The notes: generated from the sequence alone by a model not told the origin. A DNA stretch of 64,000 bases from Candidatus Heimdallarchaeota archaeon (GCA_016840095.1 JAEOSZ010000026.1:17920-81919); one strand, 5' to 3'; positions 22,801 through 32,226 are shown, counted from the first letter of the stretch. Numbers and translations: made by a program.

Positions 22801-23297
22801 CTTCCATTAACTAGGAAGTAACCACCAGGATCTCTAGGATCTTCACCTAGTTTAACAAGCGATTCTGGAGATTGATTATATAATTGACACTTTTTAGATT
22901 TCAGCATCACAGGAAGATACCCAATAAAGACGCTTATAGGTTCTAGAGGAATTTCAACTCCATCTTCCCCACCTTTTCTAATTGGTTTCATGTGAAGATT
23001 TAACCTTGAAGCGTAAGTAAGATTTCGAATTCTTGCTTCCATGGGATAAATAGTACTTTGAGAACCATCAGCTTCTCTGATTGTTGGTTCTTCTACCTCA
23101 ACTTTTTCAAGTTTAACATAAAATTCAGAATCTTCTGGCTCAATAACTTTGATTTCTTCAATTACTGATTGAAGACCCTTTTCAATAAAATCATTGAAAG
23201 AATCCAAATGTTGGCGAACTAATCCTAATTCATCAAACATAGAATTGACTAGTATCCACCGACTATTAGCATCTGCTTTACCTTTTTTCTTGGCCAT
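19899..23297 (-). CDS. rpoB: RNA polymerase subunit B (unsplit)
   Basis: The complete 1132-residue second-largest subunit, not divided into B' and B''. Recognisable parts are the fork region around R-R-V-V-S-P-L near 440, the P-N-E-T-P-E-G block, the lysine-rich active-centre region around G-Y-N-M-E-D-A near 745, the D-K-F-A-S-R-H-G-Q-K-G motif, and a C-terminal zinc ribbon C-x2-C...C-x2-C near 1085-1105. GGTG lies just upstream of the ATG. It is alone rather than directly upstream of rpoA1. Confidence 0.97.
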   Translation of the reverse strand: MAKKKGKADANSRWILVNSMFDELGLVRQHLDSFNDFIEKGLQSVIEEIKVIEPEDSEFYVKLEKVEVEEPTIREADGSQSTIYPMEARIRNLTYASRLNLHMKPIRKGGEDGVEIPLEPISVFIGYLPVMLKSKKCQLYNQSPESLVKLGEDPRDPGGYFLVNGSERVIVTQEDLAPNRILIEKLTSKGNVTSEAKVFSVIHGFRAPVTVEHTNDGQLRVSFPSMPRKISLILLMRALGIERDDMIAMAISPTPKLRARVMSILMRESSEIDTTEESLDYIGKRVAVGQTKEYRINRAMQVLDKYLLPHLGSDEESRLKKAFFLARMAQRLLELEAGIRPEDDKDHYANKRLKLAGDLILMLYRVAFHALCRDIKYQLERVTVRGRKPNLKTAVRADLITERLRHALATGNWTGGKSGVSQLLDRTNYMSALSHLRRVVSPLSRSQPHFEARDLHPTHFGKICPNETPEGPNCGLVKNLALQAYISVDLNSKDVEKKLVQSLGLNKIKPADLVESTSVLAKQVADPKYCKVFLNGSFLGVIQDAVDFKEKLIEKRRLGELDNKVNVSYYDDTNEIMVNCDAGRVRRPLIIVKEGEPQLTKEMYSWIKSGKWTWSDLVRNQVVEYVDAEEEENLYIAIDEDALNPDITHMEITPSTILGICASLIPFPEHNRSDRNVYEAGMAKQALGIFAANFRNRMDTRAHVLHYPQKPLVKTHGMDSIGFESRPAGQNFIVAVLSYEGYNMEDALLINKAAIERGLGRSTFYRTYDAEERKYPNGQEDTFEIPDDTVRGYKDESQYVHLGEDGIIEPEIAVDGNRGEVLIGRTSPPRFLEEYTEFDVPPQNRRETSKAMRHGESGLSDIVILTDTNEGNRLVKVKVRSERIPEIGDKFASRHGQKGVIGLIIPQEDMPFTESGVVPDIIINPHAVPSRMTIGMLMELLAGKVSAYAGESIYGTAFSKTSLTDLHNTLKTQGMHPLGREVMYDGKTGKRLEGTIFVGSQFYQKLHHLVQDKIHARARGPIQMLTRQPTEGRAREGGLRFGEMERDCLIGHGTSILLKERLLDESDKTDALICSKCGFLAMYDRNRDRYHCPICKEETTVARVIISYAFKLLLQELMSLGIAPHIELEDIA

Positions 23298-23391
23298 ATG
23301 AACACCTATACAGCAAATAAAAATTAATGTCCTCGCATTATGAGGGTTTTATGATATATTAAAAAGCTTATGAATCACGACTAACAATCAT

Positions 23392-24801
23392 CTACTTTTT
23401 CTTATCTTTGACAAAGAAAATTAGAGACCAAGGATAGCGAACTGCAATTTTGTCAATAACACCTTTGACTTTTGTTTTTTCAGAAGTATCATCATAAAAA
23501 AGAAGAACAACCTTTCCCCCTCGTCCTCTTCTCATCTTTTGGTAGACTGTTTTTGGAGAATTAACTAAGTCGTAAACAATTATTGCTTCAGTGTGGGGAA
23601 TATCTATATCTCTCTCTCCAACAGGAGACATGACAAGAACAGATCGTTTATCTGTCAACTTAAAGTTTTCAAGAATTTCACCCTTATTCTTGATCTTACC
23701 TGTTATATTGAAGATTTCAAAACCTTCCTTTGTTAAGAGTTGAGATAATGTTTCAACTGTAGAAAGAAACGAACATAGAACAGTGGTTTTCTGGTGTTGT
23801 TTTGCTATACTAACGACTTCTAATTCTTTGCCACTGATTTCTGGGAGACTATCTAGTTCATTTTTTTCAATTCCATATCTCATCAAGTAGTTGCGATAAG
23901 TGTGTGCAGGCATAGAATAAACATATTTTCGAAGAAGAAGGAGTCTGTTTAGTTTTTCAACAAGTTCTGTTTCAACAGAAAGTAGAGGAAGATTATGGTA
24001 GAAGTTCTCTTTTAACTTATTAACATCTTTAGGTGATGTTTCACTTACATCTTGAATGATTTGTTCCCTAATCTCTTCAATTTTTCCGGTTAATAGATTG
24101 ATTATCCTTGCAGTTTTTTCATCTTCTACAGGCTGAATGATGACTTCTGTTTCTTGTATATGGTCCTTGATATCGGTATCAATGAAGTCTTCAATAGTAA
24201 TAACCTCACTATCTGGAATAAATTCTGTAAGTGTTTTCAGCTCATTCCTTAATTGCAGTTGATTGTCATCAAGAACCAGATGTTCATCTCTTAAAGTACC
24301 ACTCATTCCAATTATCTTAGCATTTTCTAGGTTTGGTATTAGTTTACTCCATGGAACACATAAAATTCTTCGGTGAGATACTCTCTTTACAATTTGATCG
24401 ACTTCATTAATTATGATAATATCAATCTCTTCACCTATTTCAGGAAATTTCTGAAGCGTATTCTGAAAAACGATAGGAAGAGACAAAACTACTCTACTGT
24501 TCTCAATGAGATATTTTCTGTATTGGGAATTAGATCCACTTTTGATAATACCTAATCCGTCAATCCCACCGTATTCTTTTTCGATGTACTTGGCAGTTTC
24601 TTCCAATGATGAGTGGGTTTGTAGGAAAACAACTACTTTTTGCTTGTCGAAAATCTCCGTAAGAAGACGGTACATTAAAACTCGTTTGCCCATTCCACAG
24701 TCTAGCTCTAGAATAACACTGTGATTTGATTCAATTAGTGATGATATTTTATCAACAATGAAATTCTGATACTCTCGTGATTCTATGGCCAAACCAATCA
24801 C
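23392..24801 (-). CDS. Degenerate Hef/FANCM-like SF2 helicase
   Basis: A 469-residue superfamily 2 helicase core. The order is R-E-Y-Q near 9-12, Walker A C-G-M-G-K-R (35-40, R for the usual T/S), motif Ia Q-T-H near 61, motif II N-E-V-D (132-135, with N for the usual D), motif III S-G-T (167-169), and a C-terminal lobe ending in Y-Q-K-M-R-R-G-R-G-G like motif VI of Hef. No nuclease domain follows. The altered motifs suggest weak or lost ATPase activity. The start is GTG, and TTTAAATA 20 bases upstream fits a leaderless message. Confidence 0.75.
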   Translation of the reverse strand: MIGLAIESREYQNFIVDKISSLIESNHSVILELDCGMGKRVLMYRLLTEIFDKQKVVVFLQTHSSLEETAKYIEKEYGGIDGLGIIKSGSNSQYRKYLIENSRVVLSLPIVFQNTLQKFPEIGEEIDIIIINEVDQIVKRVSHRRILCVPWSKLIPNLENAKIIGMSGTLRDEHLVLDDNQLQLRNELKTLTEFIPDSEVITIEDFIDTDIKDHIQETEVIIQPVEDEKTARIINLLTGKIEEIREQIIQDVSETSPKDVNKLKENFYHNLPLLSVETELVEKLNRLLLLRKYVYSMPAHTYRNYLMRYGIEKNELDSLPEISGKELEVVSIAKQHQKTTVLCSFLSTVETLSQLLTKEGFEIFNITGKIKNKGEILENFKLTDKRSVLVMSPVGERDIDIPHTEAIIVYDLVNSPKTVYQKMRRGRGGKVVLLFYDDTSEKTKVKGVIDKIAVRYPWSLIFFVKDKKK

Positions 24802-24820
24802 TTTCTTATCAAGATATTAG

Positions 24821-24828
24821 TATTTAAA
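24821..24828 (-). promoter_or_regulatory. TATA box for the Hef-like helicase
   Basis: Leftward TTTAAATA lies about 24 bases (centre) upstream of the GTG start, the usual archaeal box-to-start-site distance. This implies a leaderless transcript and supports that start. Confidence 0.55.
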
Positions 24829-24857
24829 GGGATGATTAACTTACCTATAAATCGAAT

Positions 24858-25673
24858 TTAGTAAAGCATGTTATCCTTAATCTGTTGTTGAAGACCATTA
24901 ATTAGTTTCGATGAAGAATCCGATGTAGCATGCAAATTCAAACCAATAGGCGTGATACTGATACTGTTTTGATTAACCACGGCCCAAGTATCTGTGTTCT
25001 CTGGAAAAGATTCCTTCTTTTCTCCCCATAACCAGAAATATGTTAGATTACGTGGATCTTTCTTCTCAACCATGAAATTATTGTATTTGTAAAGAGCCGG
25101 TGAGGTTATGAACACTTTAGTTTCTTCTGTAATCTGCTGTGGATAATTAACATTAAGAAAAGCTAAATCCTCTGGCCATTCTAATTCTAGAACAATATTG
25201 GCAATTGCAGATGAGATTTTAGCCATTTTATCGAAATTGATACCTTTTTGAATAAACATCTGTGTATCATCTGCAAGATCAGCAGAGAAAGCTATGGCAG
25301 GAACTTTGTTAAAATACGCTTCAAATGCAGCAGCGCATGTACCACTAGTGAGAATAGAATGTATTGAGGAATTATCACCATAGTTTATACCACTAACAAC
25401 GAGATCGGGTTTTCTTTTTAGTAAATGAAACCCAACTAATACATTATCGGCCGGAGAACCAGTTGTACTATATCCCTTTGTACCATCTTCATAAGCTACA
25501 GTAGAGTAAGTAATTGGTTTATGAAAAGTTAGAGCTTTTGAAATCGCTGAACTAGCCTCAGCAGGAGCAAAACATACAACTTTCGCAATTTGGCTTAATT
25601 CAGATCTTAATGCATTTAGTCCTACAGATTTTATGCCATCGTCGTTTGTAAGTAAAATAAGTTTGTTTTTCAC
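24858..25673 (-). CDS. surE: 5'/3'-nucleotidase SurE
   Basis: A 271-residue metal-dependent nucleoside-monophosphate phosphatase. The N-terminal motif L-T-N-D-D-G (8-13) holds the catalytic aspartates, and S-G-I-N-Y-G-D-N near 93-100 is the SurE signature. The length is typical. The start is a GTG. The helicase gene is 56 bases downstream in the same direction. The substrate is probably nucleotides or polyphosphate; this cannot be told from sequence. Confidence 0.94.
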   Translation of the reverse strand: MKNKLILLTNDDGIKSVGLNALRSELSQIAKVVCFAPAEASSAISKALTFHKPITYSTVAYEDGTKGYSTTGSPADNVLVGFHLLKRKPDLVVSGINYGDNSSIHSILTSGTCAAAFEAYFNKVPAIAFSADLADDTQMFIQKGINFDKMAKISSAIANIVLELEWPEDLAFLNVNYPQQITEETKVFITSPALYKYNNFMVEKKDPRNLTYFWLWGEKKESFPENTDTWAVVNQNSISITPIGLNLHATSDSSSKLINGLQQQIKDNMLY

Positions 25674-25784
25674 ATTTTTGTTTTTGTTAGATATTTGTTA
25701 AATTTTGTCCTTAAGGGGAAATTTTGATAAATGATAAGGTTAAAAATGTGAACGTTCGAAGTTTATGACGAAGGTGTCAGTTCA

Positions 25785-28487
25785 ATGACAGAAAAATACG
25801 TTTACAAATTTTTCAATAAAGAAGTCTGCGAAGGAAGCGCAGATATGAAGAACTTACTTGGAGGTAAAGGTGCTAATTTATCAGAAATGACCTCATTAGG
25901 TTTACCAATACCCCCAGGATTTGTTGTTTCTACCCAAGCTTGCCTTCATTATTTAGATAATAATGAAGAATACCCTCAAGGATTAAAGGAAGAAGTAGAT
26001 GAAACATTAACTGCTTTAGAGAATCTTATGGGTAAAAAACTGGGAGATAACGAAGACCCATTACTTGTATCTGTTAGATCAGGAGCAAGAATTTCAATGC
26101 CAGGTATGATGGATACAGTACTAAATCTAGGTCTCAATGATGACTCTGTTGAAGGATTAGCAAGAGTATCTGACGATCCAAGGTTTGCTTATGATTCTTA
26201 TAGACGATTCATGTATATGTATGCGGATGTTGTAAAAGGTGTAAGTAAAGAGTATTTCGAAAAAGAATTACAAAAGCTCAAACATGAGCTTGGTATAGAA
26301 AATGATACTGAGATACCAGCTGAAGAGCTTAAGAAACTAATACAGAAATACAAAGAAATTTACAAAGAACACATGGGAGAAGAATTTCCTCAGGACCCAA
26401 GACAACAACTAGATGATGCTATACGTGCTGTTTTCAGAAGTTGGAATACAAAAAGAGCTATAGATTACAGAAATCATCAAGGTATAGCTCATGATTTAGG
26501 CACTGCTGTAAATGTTATGACAATGATTTATGGTAATCTTGGAGAGACATCAGCTACTGGAGTTGCATTCACACGAAATCCATCTGACGGAGAGAAAAAA
26601 CTTTACGGTGAATATTTAGTTAATGCACAAGGGGAAGATGTTGTAGCTGGAATTCGAACTCCCGAACCAATAGAAAATCTGAAAGCTACAATGCCAGAAT
26701 TGTATAATGAATTGGATAAAATCTCTCTACTATTAGAAGATAGATACCGTGATATGCAAGATACAGAATTTACAATTCAACAAGGAAAGCTCTACATGCT
26801 TCAAACAAGAAATGGTAAAAGGACAGGTATTGCTGCAGGTCAAATTGCTTATGATTTAGTCCAAGAAGGAGTAATTACAAAAGAAGAAGCAATTCTCAGA
26901 ATAGGACCAAGTGATGTAGAGAATGCTCTGTTCCCATCAGTAGATTGGGGACAAATAGATCCAAATGCACCAGTTAAACAAATCAAGGAACATCTAAAAG
27001 ATAAGTTTCTTGGGGCAGGATTACCTGCTGGAGCTGCTGCTGCAACAGGCAAAGCAATATTTAATGCTGATAAAGCAGAAGAAGTTGCTAAACAGGGTCA
27101 AGATGTGATTTTGGTAAGAGTTGAAACAACTCCTGAAGATTTCCATGGGATGGCAGCAAGTAAAGGTATCCTAACAATGAAAGGTGGTTTAACCAGTCAT
27201 GCTGCAATTGTTGCAAGACAAATAGGTAAAGCCTGTATTGTAGGCAGTGAAAAAGGTGGAATTTCTGTTGACGTAGAAAAGAAAGAGCTTTCTGCTAATG
27301 GTTTGATAGTAAATGAAGGAGATTGGATTACAATAGACGGAGAAGATGGATCAGTTTATGCAGATAAATTGCCAACACGTCCAGCAGAATTGCCTGAATC
27401 AATGAGGACTATTTTAAACTGGTGTGATCAAACTGCAAAAATTGGTGTCAGAGCTAATGCTGATAAACCAGATCAATTCAAAAAAGCACTTGAGTTTGGT
27501 GCAAAAGGAATTGGTTTGTGTAGAACAGAACATATGTTCTTTGACAATCTAGATTTGGTAAGAGGTATGATCTTAGCTAAAAACGATGAAGACCGTAAGC
27601 ACTATGTTGATCAACTTGAACCTGTTCAACAAAAGGATTTTGAAGGTATTTTTGATGTATCAGAAGGTCACCCTGTCATTATTCGATTGATTGACCCACC
27701 ACTTCATGAGTTCTTACCAAGTGAAGAGGAACTGCTGATTGAAATCTACGAAGAGAAATTACAAGGAAAAACTGATGACGATTTGAAAGAGCAACTAGAC
27801 ATGCTAGATGTTGTTCGTGAAATGAAAGAACAAAATCCAATGCTTGGTCTCAGAGGTTGTAGATTGGGTATCACTATGCCTATTGTAACTGAAATGCAAG
27901 CTCGTGCAATATTCAAAGCATCTGCTAAAATTCTAAAGAGTGGCAAACCAGTTTATCCTGAAGTAATGGTTCCACTTGTTGGATTTGAGAAAGAATTTCT
28001 TAATCAAAGAGTAATTATTGATCGTGTAGCTAAAGAAGTAATGCTCGAAGAGGCTATTGATTTCAAATACCTTGTTGGAACAATGATAGAAGTTCCAAGA
28101 GCATCTCTAACAAGCAAGGAGATTGCTGGTGGAGATCAAGGGGCACAATTTTTCAGTTTTGGTACAAACGACCTTCATCAAATGACACTTGGTTTTAGTA
28201 GAGATGATGCTGGACCATTCATTTCAAAATATATGGAAATGGGTATTCTAAAGTCAGATCCATTTGTTTCCATTGAAGAAACAGGTGTAGGTCGTCTGAT
28301 GAAGATGACTGTAGATGAAGGGAAAGAAGCAAATCCAAACCTTGAATTGGGAATTTGCGGAGAACAGGGCGGGGATCCCAAATCTATTGATTTCTGTTAC
28401 AGAATTGGTTTAGACTATGTCTCTTGCAGTCCATTTAGGGTGCCAATAGCTCGTTTAGCCGCAGCTCACGCTACACTGAAGAACTAA
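25785..28487 (+). CDS. ppdK: Pyruvate, phosphate dikinase
   Basis: A 900-residue enzyme interconverting pyruvate + ATP + Pi and PEP + AMP + PPi. The ATP-grasp N-terminal domain begins with G-G-K-G-A-N-L-S-E-M near 27-36. The phosphohistidine domain carries G-G-L-T-S-H-A-A near 466-473, and the C-terminal PEP-binding barrel ends with G-I-C-G-E-Q-G-G-D. It is a normal-length, intact PPDK, central to glycolysis or gluconeogenesis in archaea. Monocistronic, with a T-rich tail after the stop. Confidence 0.97.
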   Translation: MTEKYVYKFFNKEVCEGSADMKNLLGGKGANLSEMTSLGLPIPPGFVVSTQACLHYLDNNEEYPQGLKEEVDETLTALENLMGKKLGDNEDPLLVSVRSGARISMPGMMDTVLNLGLNDDSVEGLARVSDDPRFAYDSYRRFMYMYADVVKGVSKEYFEKELQKLKHELGIENDTEIPAEELKKLIQKYKEIYKEHMGEEFPQDPRQQLDDAIRAVFRSWNTKRAIDYRNHQGIAHDLGTAVNVMTMIYGNLGETSATGVAFTRNPSDGEKKLYGEYLVNAQGEDVVAGIRTPEPIENLKATMPELYNELDKISLLLEDRYRDMQDTEFTIQQGKLYMLQTRNGKRTGIAAGQIAYDLVQEGVITKEEAILRIGPSDVENALFPSVDWGQIDPNAPVKQIKEHLKDKFLGAGLPAGAAAATGKAIFNADKAEEVAKQGQDVILVRVETTPEDFHGMAASKGILTMKGGLTSHAAIVARQIGKACIVGSEKGGISVDVEKKELSANGLIVNEGDWITIDGEDGSVYADKLPTRPAELPESMRTILNWCDQTAKIGVRANADKPDQFKKALEFGAKGIGLCRTEHMFFDNLDLVRGMILAKNDEDRKHYVDQLEPVQQKDFEGIFDVSEGHPVIIRLIDPPLHEFLPSEEELLIEIYEEKLQGKTDDDLKEQLDMLDVVREMKEQNPMLGLRGCRLGITMPIVTEMQARAIFKASAKILKSGKPVYPEVMVPLVGFEKEFLNQRVIIDRVAKEVMLEEAIDFKYLVGTMIEVPRASLTSKEIAGGDQGAQFFSFGTNDLHQMTLGFSRDDAGPFISKYMEMGILKSDPFVSIEETGVGRLMKMTVDEGKEANPNLELGICGEQGGDPKSIDFCYRIGLDYVSCSPFRVPIARLAAAHATLKN

Positions 28488-28494
28488 CACTCTT

Positions 28495-28516
28495 CTTTTT
28501 TCCTATTTTTTTAATT
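28495..28516 (+). terminator. T-rich transcription terminator after ppdK
   Basis: Two T-runs separated by CCTA and AA follow the ppdK stop directly. Archaeal polymerase stops at oligo-T without a hairpin. It also separates the convergent gene at 28518. Confidence 0.45.
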
Positions 28517-28517
28517 T

Positions 28518-29468
28518 TCAAAGTGAAATTATTCTATCAATACTGTCTAAGAAGAATCCTACATCTTCAATAAATTCGAATAAAAGTCTTACAAGATCTG
28601 ATTTCAGTGATGTTCTATGCAGTGCAATAAGTTCATCTAGCATTTGGATATTGGTTTTAGTATTAGAAAACTCTGTGTAAATGCCAATAATATCTTTTTC
28701 TTGAAGAGTGCTAAGTAGAGTTTCAAGAATTTCTAAAATGAAATATATCTTGTTATTGATGTCCCCTGATTCACCATAACTCTCCAACATTATTTTTGTA
28801 GATATCTCTTGAGCTTTTGTTGCTATGTCTTCATAAGCAATATCTAGCATTTCAACAACTAGATCATCAATTAGGAGTTCATCTGCTTTCTCCTCAGTAG
28901 GAACGTCTGAAACATCAAGTCTTTTTGTGGTTTCTTTAATTTCCTCATCTAACCATTTAACAAAAGAAGGAGTGATAATTGGTTTTCTCTCAAGGAGTGT
29001 ATCTGCAGAAGTGAAATCTTCTTGTTTTGGTTTTAGATTAAAATATTCTTCTTTGATTTGAGAATGAGTTGTATATTCAGGATAATTATCATACACATAT
29101 TCAATTAATTGACGTAAACTGTAATTTTTGAAATCATAGCAAAGATCTTGAATAACTTGATCATATATCTCTCCAAAGTCGTTTTCAAGCAAATATTGTT
29201 CTCCATACTCAGTAATTTGATAACGGTGGAAAACCTCTGCACTTGCTTTTTCAACTTCTTCGTGTTCAATGTACCCGTAGTCTATAAGGTGCTGAATGTC
29301 TTGTTGTACAACTTGACAATAAGGACCAAATTTAAACGGAATGAAATCATATTCTGTTTTGATGTGGTAATTCTTTTCTAAAAGGAAGATTAATTTTTGA
29401 AACTGTACTCTCCCATTAACGAATCCCATGTGTTTTAACAGCAGAAGCAACGTTGCATAACGGGACAT
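28518..29468 (-). CDS. Winged-helix YwgA-like protein
   Basis: A 316-residue protein whose N-terminal ~110 residues resemble archaeal/bacterial YwgA-type winged-helix proteins: G-R-V-Q-F-Q-K-L-I-F-L-L near 19-30, F-K-F-G-P-Y near 45-50, and Y-Q-I-T-E-Y-G-E near 104-111. The remaining 200 residues are acidic and helical with no motif I recognise. Such proteins are predicted regulators. TTTAAATA lies about 25 bases before the ATG, so the message is probably leaderless. Function unknown. Confidence 0.75.
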   Translation of the reverse strand: MSRYATLLLLLKHMGFVNGRVQFQKLIFLLEKNYHIKTEYDFIPFKFGPYCQVVQQDIQHLIDYGYIEHEEVEKASAEVFHRYQITEYGEQYLLENDFGEIYDQVIQDLCYDFKNYSLRQLIEYVYDNYPEYTTHSQIKEEYFNLKPKQEDFTSADTLLERKPIITPSFVKWLDEEIKETTKRLDVSDVPTEEKADELLIDDLVVEMLDIAYEDIATKAQEISTKIMLESYGESGDINNKIYFILEILETLLSTLQEKDIIGIYTEFSNTKTNIQMLDELIALHRTSLKSDLVRLLFEFIEDVGFFLDSIDRIISL

Positions 29469-29492
29469 CTTAATATATTAACTTGAAATTAG

Positions 29493-29500
29493 TATTTAAA
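29493..29500 (-). promoter_or_regulatory. TATA box for the YwgA-like gene
   Basis: Leftward TTTAAATA, centred about 28 bases upstream of the ATG at 29468, the same box and a similar spacing as at the helicase gene. Confidence 0.5.
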
Positions 29501-29540
29501 CTCATAAAAACATAAAGGACATGATTTTGAGGTCTATTTT

Positions 29541-30656
29541 TCAAGAAATTACCCTATAAACAATGCTTTCATGATATCCTGTGATGACAACGACATAACC
29601 ACTTAACAGCTGATTTATTTCGTTTTCTCCTGAATCTACCAATAGGGGGGCACCATATAGTGAGTTTATTTTGTGGCTTGTTGCGATTATAATTATATTC
29701 TCTCTTCCAACTTCTCTAATTATCTCTGGGCTTATTTGTTGATTACCTCTTCCAAACAAAAAACCTTGTCCCCCAATTGGGGTAACTATTATCTTAGTTT
29801 TCTTTCCTCTTATATGTTCAAGTAATTTCTCTTCATTTAGATCCGCCCCTAGTAAGTTTCTTCCATATAGAAGATCTACACCTAATAGTGAAAAATCAAG
29901 TTGTAATTTCTCCATGATGGTTCTAGTTGTTGTTCCAGGACCTAAAATGTAGAAGCATTCTTCCTCTAACTCATCAATTATTTTTTGAGCTATTGCTTCT
30001 TGATAGTATCTCTCAGTTGGAGGACTCCCCATTTTCAACCCTTGAACGTGTCTTCTAGCAAAAGGTACTTTCAAATAACCCAATAGTTTTGCAGAAACAA
30101 ATCCTTCTCTAAAAGCTTCTTCATCAACATCCATAACTTCAGCCTCTCTTAGCTCTCTTGTTCTACCTTGAAGATAAAGTAAAGATAAGTCACCAGCCCT
30201 CATTGGATTTTGAGCAAAAACAGCCGAATGGATTTTAACGCCAGTTGGAATTCCTAAAACGACCATTTCATCTCCAATAATATCATAGATGTCTTTTGCT
30301 GTGCCATCTCCTCCTGAGAAAAGAAGGAGATCTATTTTCAAACTGAGTAAATCTCTACAAGCTTGTTTGGTGTCTTCACCTGTGGTTTTTCCTGTAACTA
30401 TAGTACCTATGACCTTTGTATTAAACCCACATTGTTTTGCTACATCCTCCCCCATCTCCTTGGGGTAAGTTATTATTTCAATAAAATCCTTGAATGAAGT
30501 GAGTCTTTCTAAAGCCTCAAGTGTACGTTGGGGTGATTCTTGTTCTGCACCTAATAATTTAGCTTTCTCTAATATTGTCTGACCATCAGTTCCTTTAAGT
30601 CCAACTTTTCCACCCATACCCGCAATAGGGTTTACTATCAAACCAACTTTTTTCAT
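29541..30656 (-). CDS. AcoX/ATP-NAD-kinase-like protein
   Basis: A 371-residue protein of the COG3199 type, related to NAD kinase. It starts with V-G-L-I-V-N-P-I-A-G-M-G-G and contains S-G-G-D-G-T-A-K-D near 114-122, the kinase loop, followed by G-I-P-T-G-V-K-I-H. AcoX proteins occur in acetoin and other catabolic clusters but their reaction is unsettled. It is the last gene of a five-gene leftward operon, 16 bases after gcvPB-like. A true NAD kinase is present at 14.8 kb, so this paralogue probably has another role. Confidence 0.85.
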   Translation of the reverse strand: MKKVGLIVNPIAGMGGKVGLKGTDGQTILEKAKLLGAEQESPQRTLEALERLTSFKDFIEIITYPKEMGEDVAKQCGFNTKVIGTIVTGKTTGEDTKQACRDLLSLKIDLLLFSGGDGTAKDIYDIIGDEMVVLGIPTGVKIHSAVFAQNPMRAGDLSLLYLQGRTRELREAEVMDVDEEAFREGFVSAKLLGYLKVPFARRHVQGLKMGSPPTERYYQEAIAQKIIDELEEECFYILGPGTTTRTIMEKLQLDFSLLGVDLLYGRNLLGADLNEEKLLEHIRGKKTKIIVTPIGGQGFLFGRGNQQISPEIIREVGRENIIIIATSHKINSLYGAPLLVDSGENEINQLLSGYVVVITGYHESIVYRVIS

Positions 30657-30672
30657 TCAAACCAACCATTTG

Positions 30673-32226
30673 TTATTTCTTTTTATTTTTCCTTAAATGT
30701 GCTCTCCAAGTTATAGCCCATCTGTCTGGATCATCTAGTGGTTCATAGTCAATTTTATGTACTACACTTCTGTGAGGAGCGGTCTTAACTAACTCTGGAT
30801 TTTCATATGCTTCATTTACGACCTTCTTCAAGCCTGCAATATATTCATCAATCTCAGCTTTGGAATAAGATTCTGTAGGTTCTAGAGTGAAAGGTTGAGG
30901 AACAATGAAAGGATGATGACTAGACCACATGTGAAAACCGAAATCAACCATTCGACATGTTACATCTTCTGTTGTAATTCCTGTTTCTTTGTAAAGTTCC
31001 TCCCAACTATAACGAACTTGTTCAATTCTGTGTCTTCCTTCTGCATAAGGTGCACTAGCACCTCGAAGTTCTAGAACTTTCTTTAAAAGATAATTATTGT
31101 TGAGTACAGCGATTTCAGCTACTTCTCGTAATCCTTCACCACCTAAACTCATTATCCATGAATAAGCTTTCAGAATAGCTGGAACAACTCCATGAAAAGC
31201 TCTAACTTTACCAATGCTTTTTGGAACTTCATTATTCAGGTAGTATTTATCTCCATCAAACTCGACTAAGGGTATTGGAAGATATTTTACAAATTCCTCT
31301 GTAGTTCCAAGAGCTCCCGCAGACGGACCACCGCATCCATGAGGGGAAGAGAATGTTTTATGTAGATTGAAGAAACAGAGATCAAATCCAGCTTCTTTTG
31401 CTCTAGTAATTCCTAAGATGCCATTAGCATTAGCTTGATCATAACCACAAACACCACCAGCTTCATGAACTATTCTTGTAAATTCCTTTATCTTAGGATT
31501 GAAAATACCTGTGTCTTCAGGATTGGTAATCAATAGTCCTGCAGTACGCTCTGAAATAGCTGTTTCTAGGGCTTCTACAGCAGGTAACCCATCCTCATTT
31601 GGATAAATGTTAATTATCTTATATCCTTTTACAATTGGTGCAGCAGCATCTGAAGGATGAGAAAACATGGTAGTTATGATTTCATTGCGTTTTTCAGCTT
31701 CACCATTAACCTCATGATGAGCATGTATAATAGAAGCAATAGCAAATATTGCTTGACTTCCGCTAGCTGGTTGGAAAGAGAATTTATCTAAGCCTGAAAT
31801 TTCTCTTAGATATAAATCTAACTTGTAAATTATTTCTAGAATTCCTTGAACTGTAGATTCATCTTGTGAAGGGTGAAGCTCTGTAAACCTTAAATCTGTA
31901 GCAAATTTTTCATTTATTTTAGGGCTATACTTCATTGTACATGTTCCTTGACCAATATCAACATTGAAGTCGGCACCTAATGTTTGTTGTGACATTCGGA
32001 GGTAGTGCTTGAGTACTTGCATTTGAGAGAGTTCTGGGAGTTTAGGAGGTTGATCTCTTATCATATTTTGGGGAAGACTAGATATTCCGTCACCCACAAG
32101 TTCTTCTATTTCTTTTTCAATCTCAGGAAATAGAATACCTCGTTCTCCTTTGTTACTTAATTCAAAAATTACTGGTTCGTCCCATTTAGCTTGATGGAAA
32201 TTTCTTACTTTGATCTCCCTACTCAT
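30673..32226 (-). CDS. gcvPB: Glycine decarboxylase P-protein subunit 2-like
   Basis: A 517-residue PLP protein of the GcvPB family. C-T-M-K-Y-S-P-K-I near 96-104 and the PLP lysine K290 in N-L-H-K-T-F-S-S-P-H-G identify it. The segment that usually reads H-G-T-N-P-A-S in glycine decarboxylase is H-P-S-D-A-A-A here (190-196). Its start overlaps the end of gcvPA by 4 bases (ATGA), as expected for a heteromeric pair. No gcvT or gcvH lies nearby; SDRs and an AcoX-like gene do. The substrate may not be glycine. Confidence 0.85.
   Translation of the reverse strand: MSREIKVRNFHQAKWDEPVIFELSNKGERGILFPEIEKEIEELVGDGISSLPQNMIRDQPPKLPELSQMQVLKHYLRMSQQTLGADFNVDIGQGTCTMKYSPKINEKFATDLRFTELHPSQDESTVQGILEIIYKLDLYLREISGLDKFSFQPASGSQAIFAIASIIHAHHEVNGEAEKRNEIITTMFSHPSDAAAPIVKGYKIINIYPNEDGLPAVEALETAISERTAGLLITNPEDTGIFNPKIKEFTRIVHEAGGVCGYDQANANGILGITRAKEAGFDLCFFNLHKTFSSPHGCGGPSAGALGTTEEFVKYLPIPLVEFDGDKYYLNNEVPKSIGKVRAFHGVVPAILKAYSWIMSLGGEGLREVAEIAVLNNNYLLKKVLELRGASAPYAEGRHRIEQVRYSWEELYKETGITTEDVTCRMVDFGFHMWSSHHPFIVPQPFTLEPTESYSKAEIDEYIAGLKKVVNEAYENPELVKTAPHRSVVHKIDYEPLDDPDRWAITWRAHLRKNKKK

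Noticed and set aside
19899..23297. Intein or B'/B'' split in rpoB
   Set aside because: The reading frame is continuous, all motifs are in order, and the length of 1132 residues leaves no room for an insertion.
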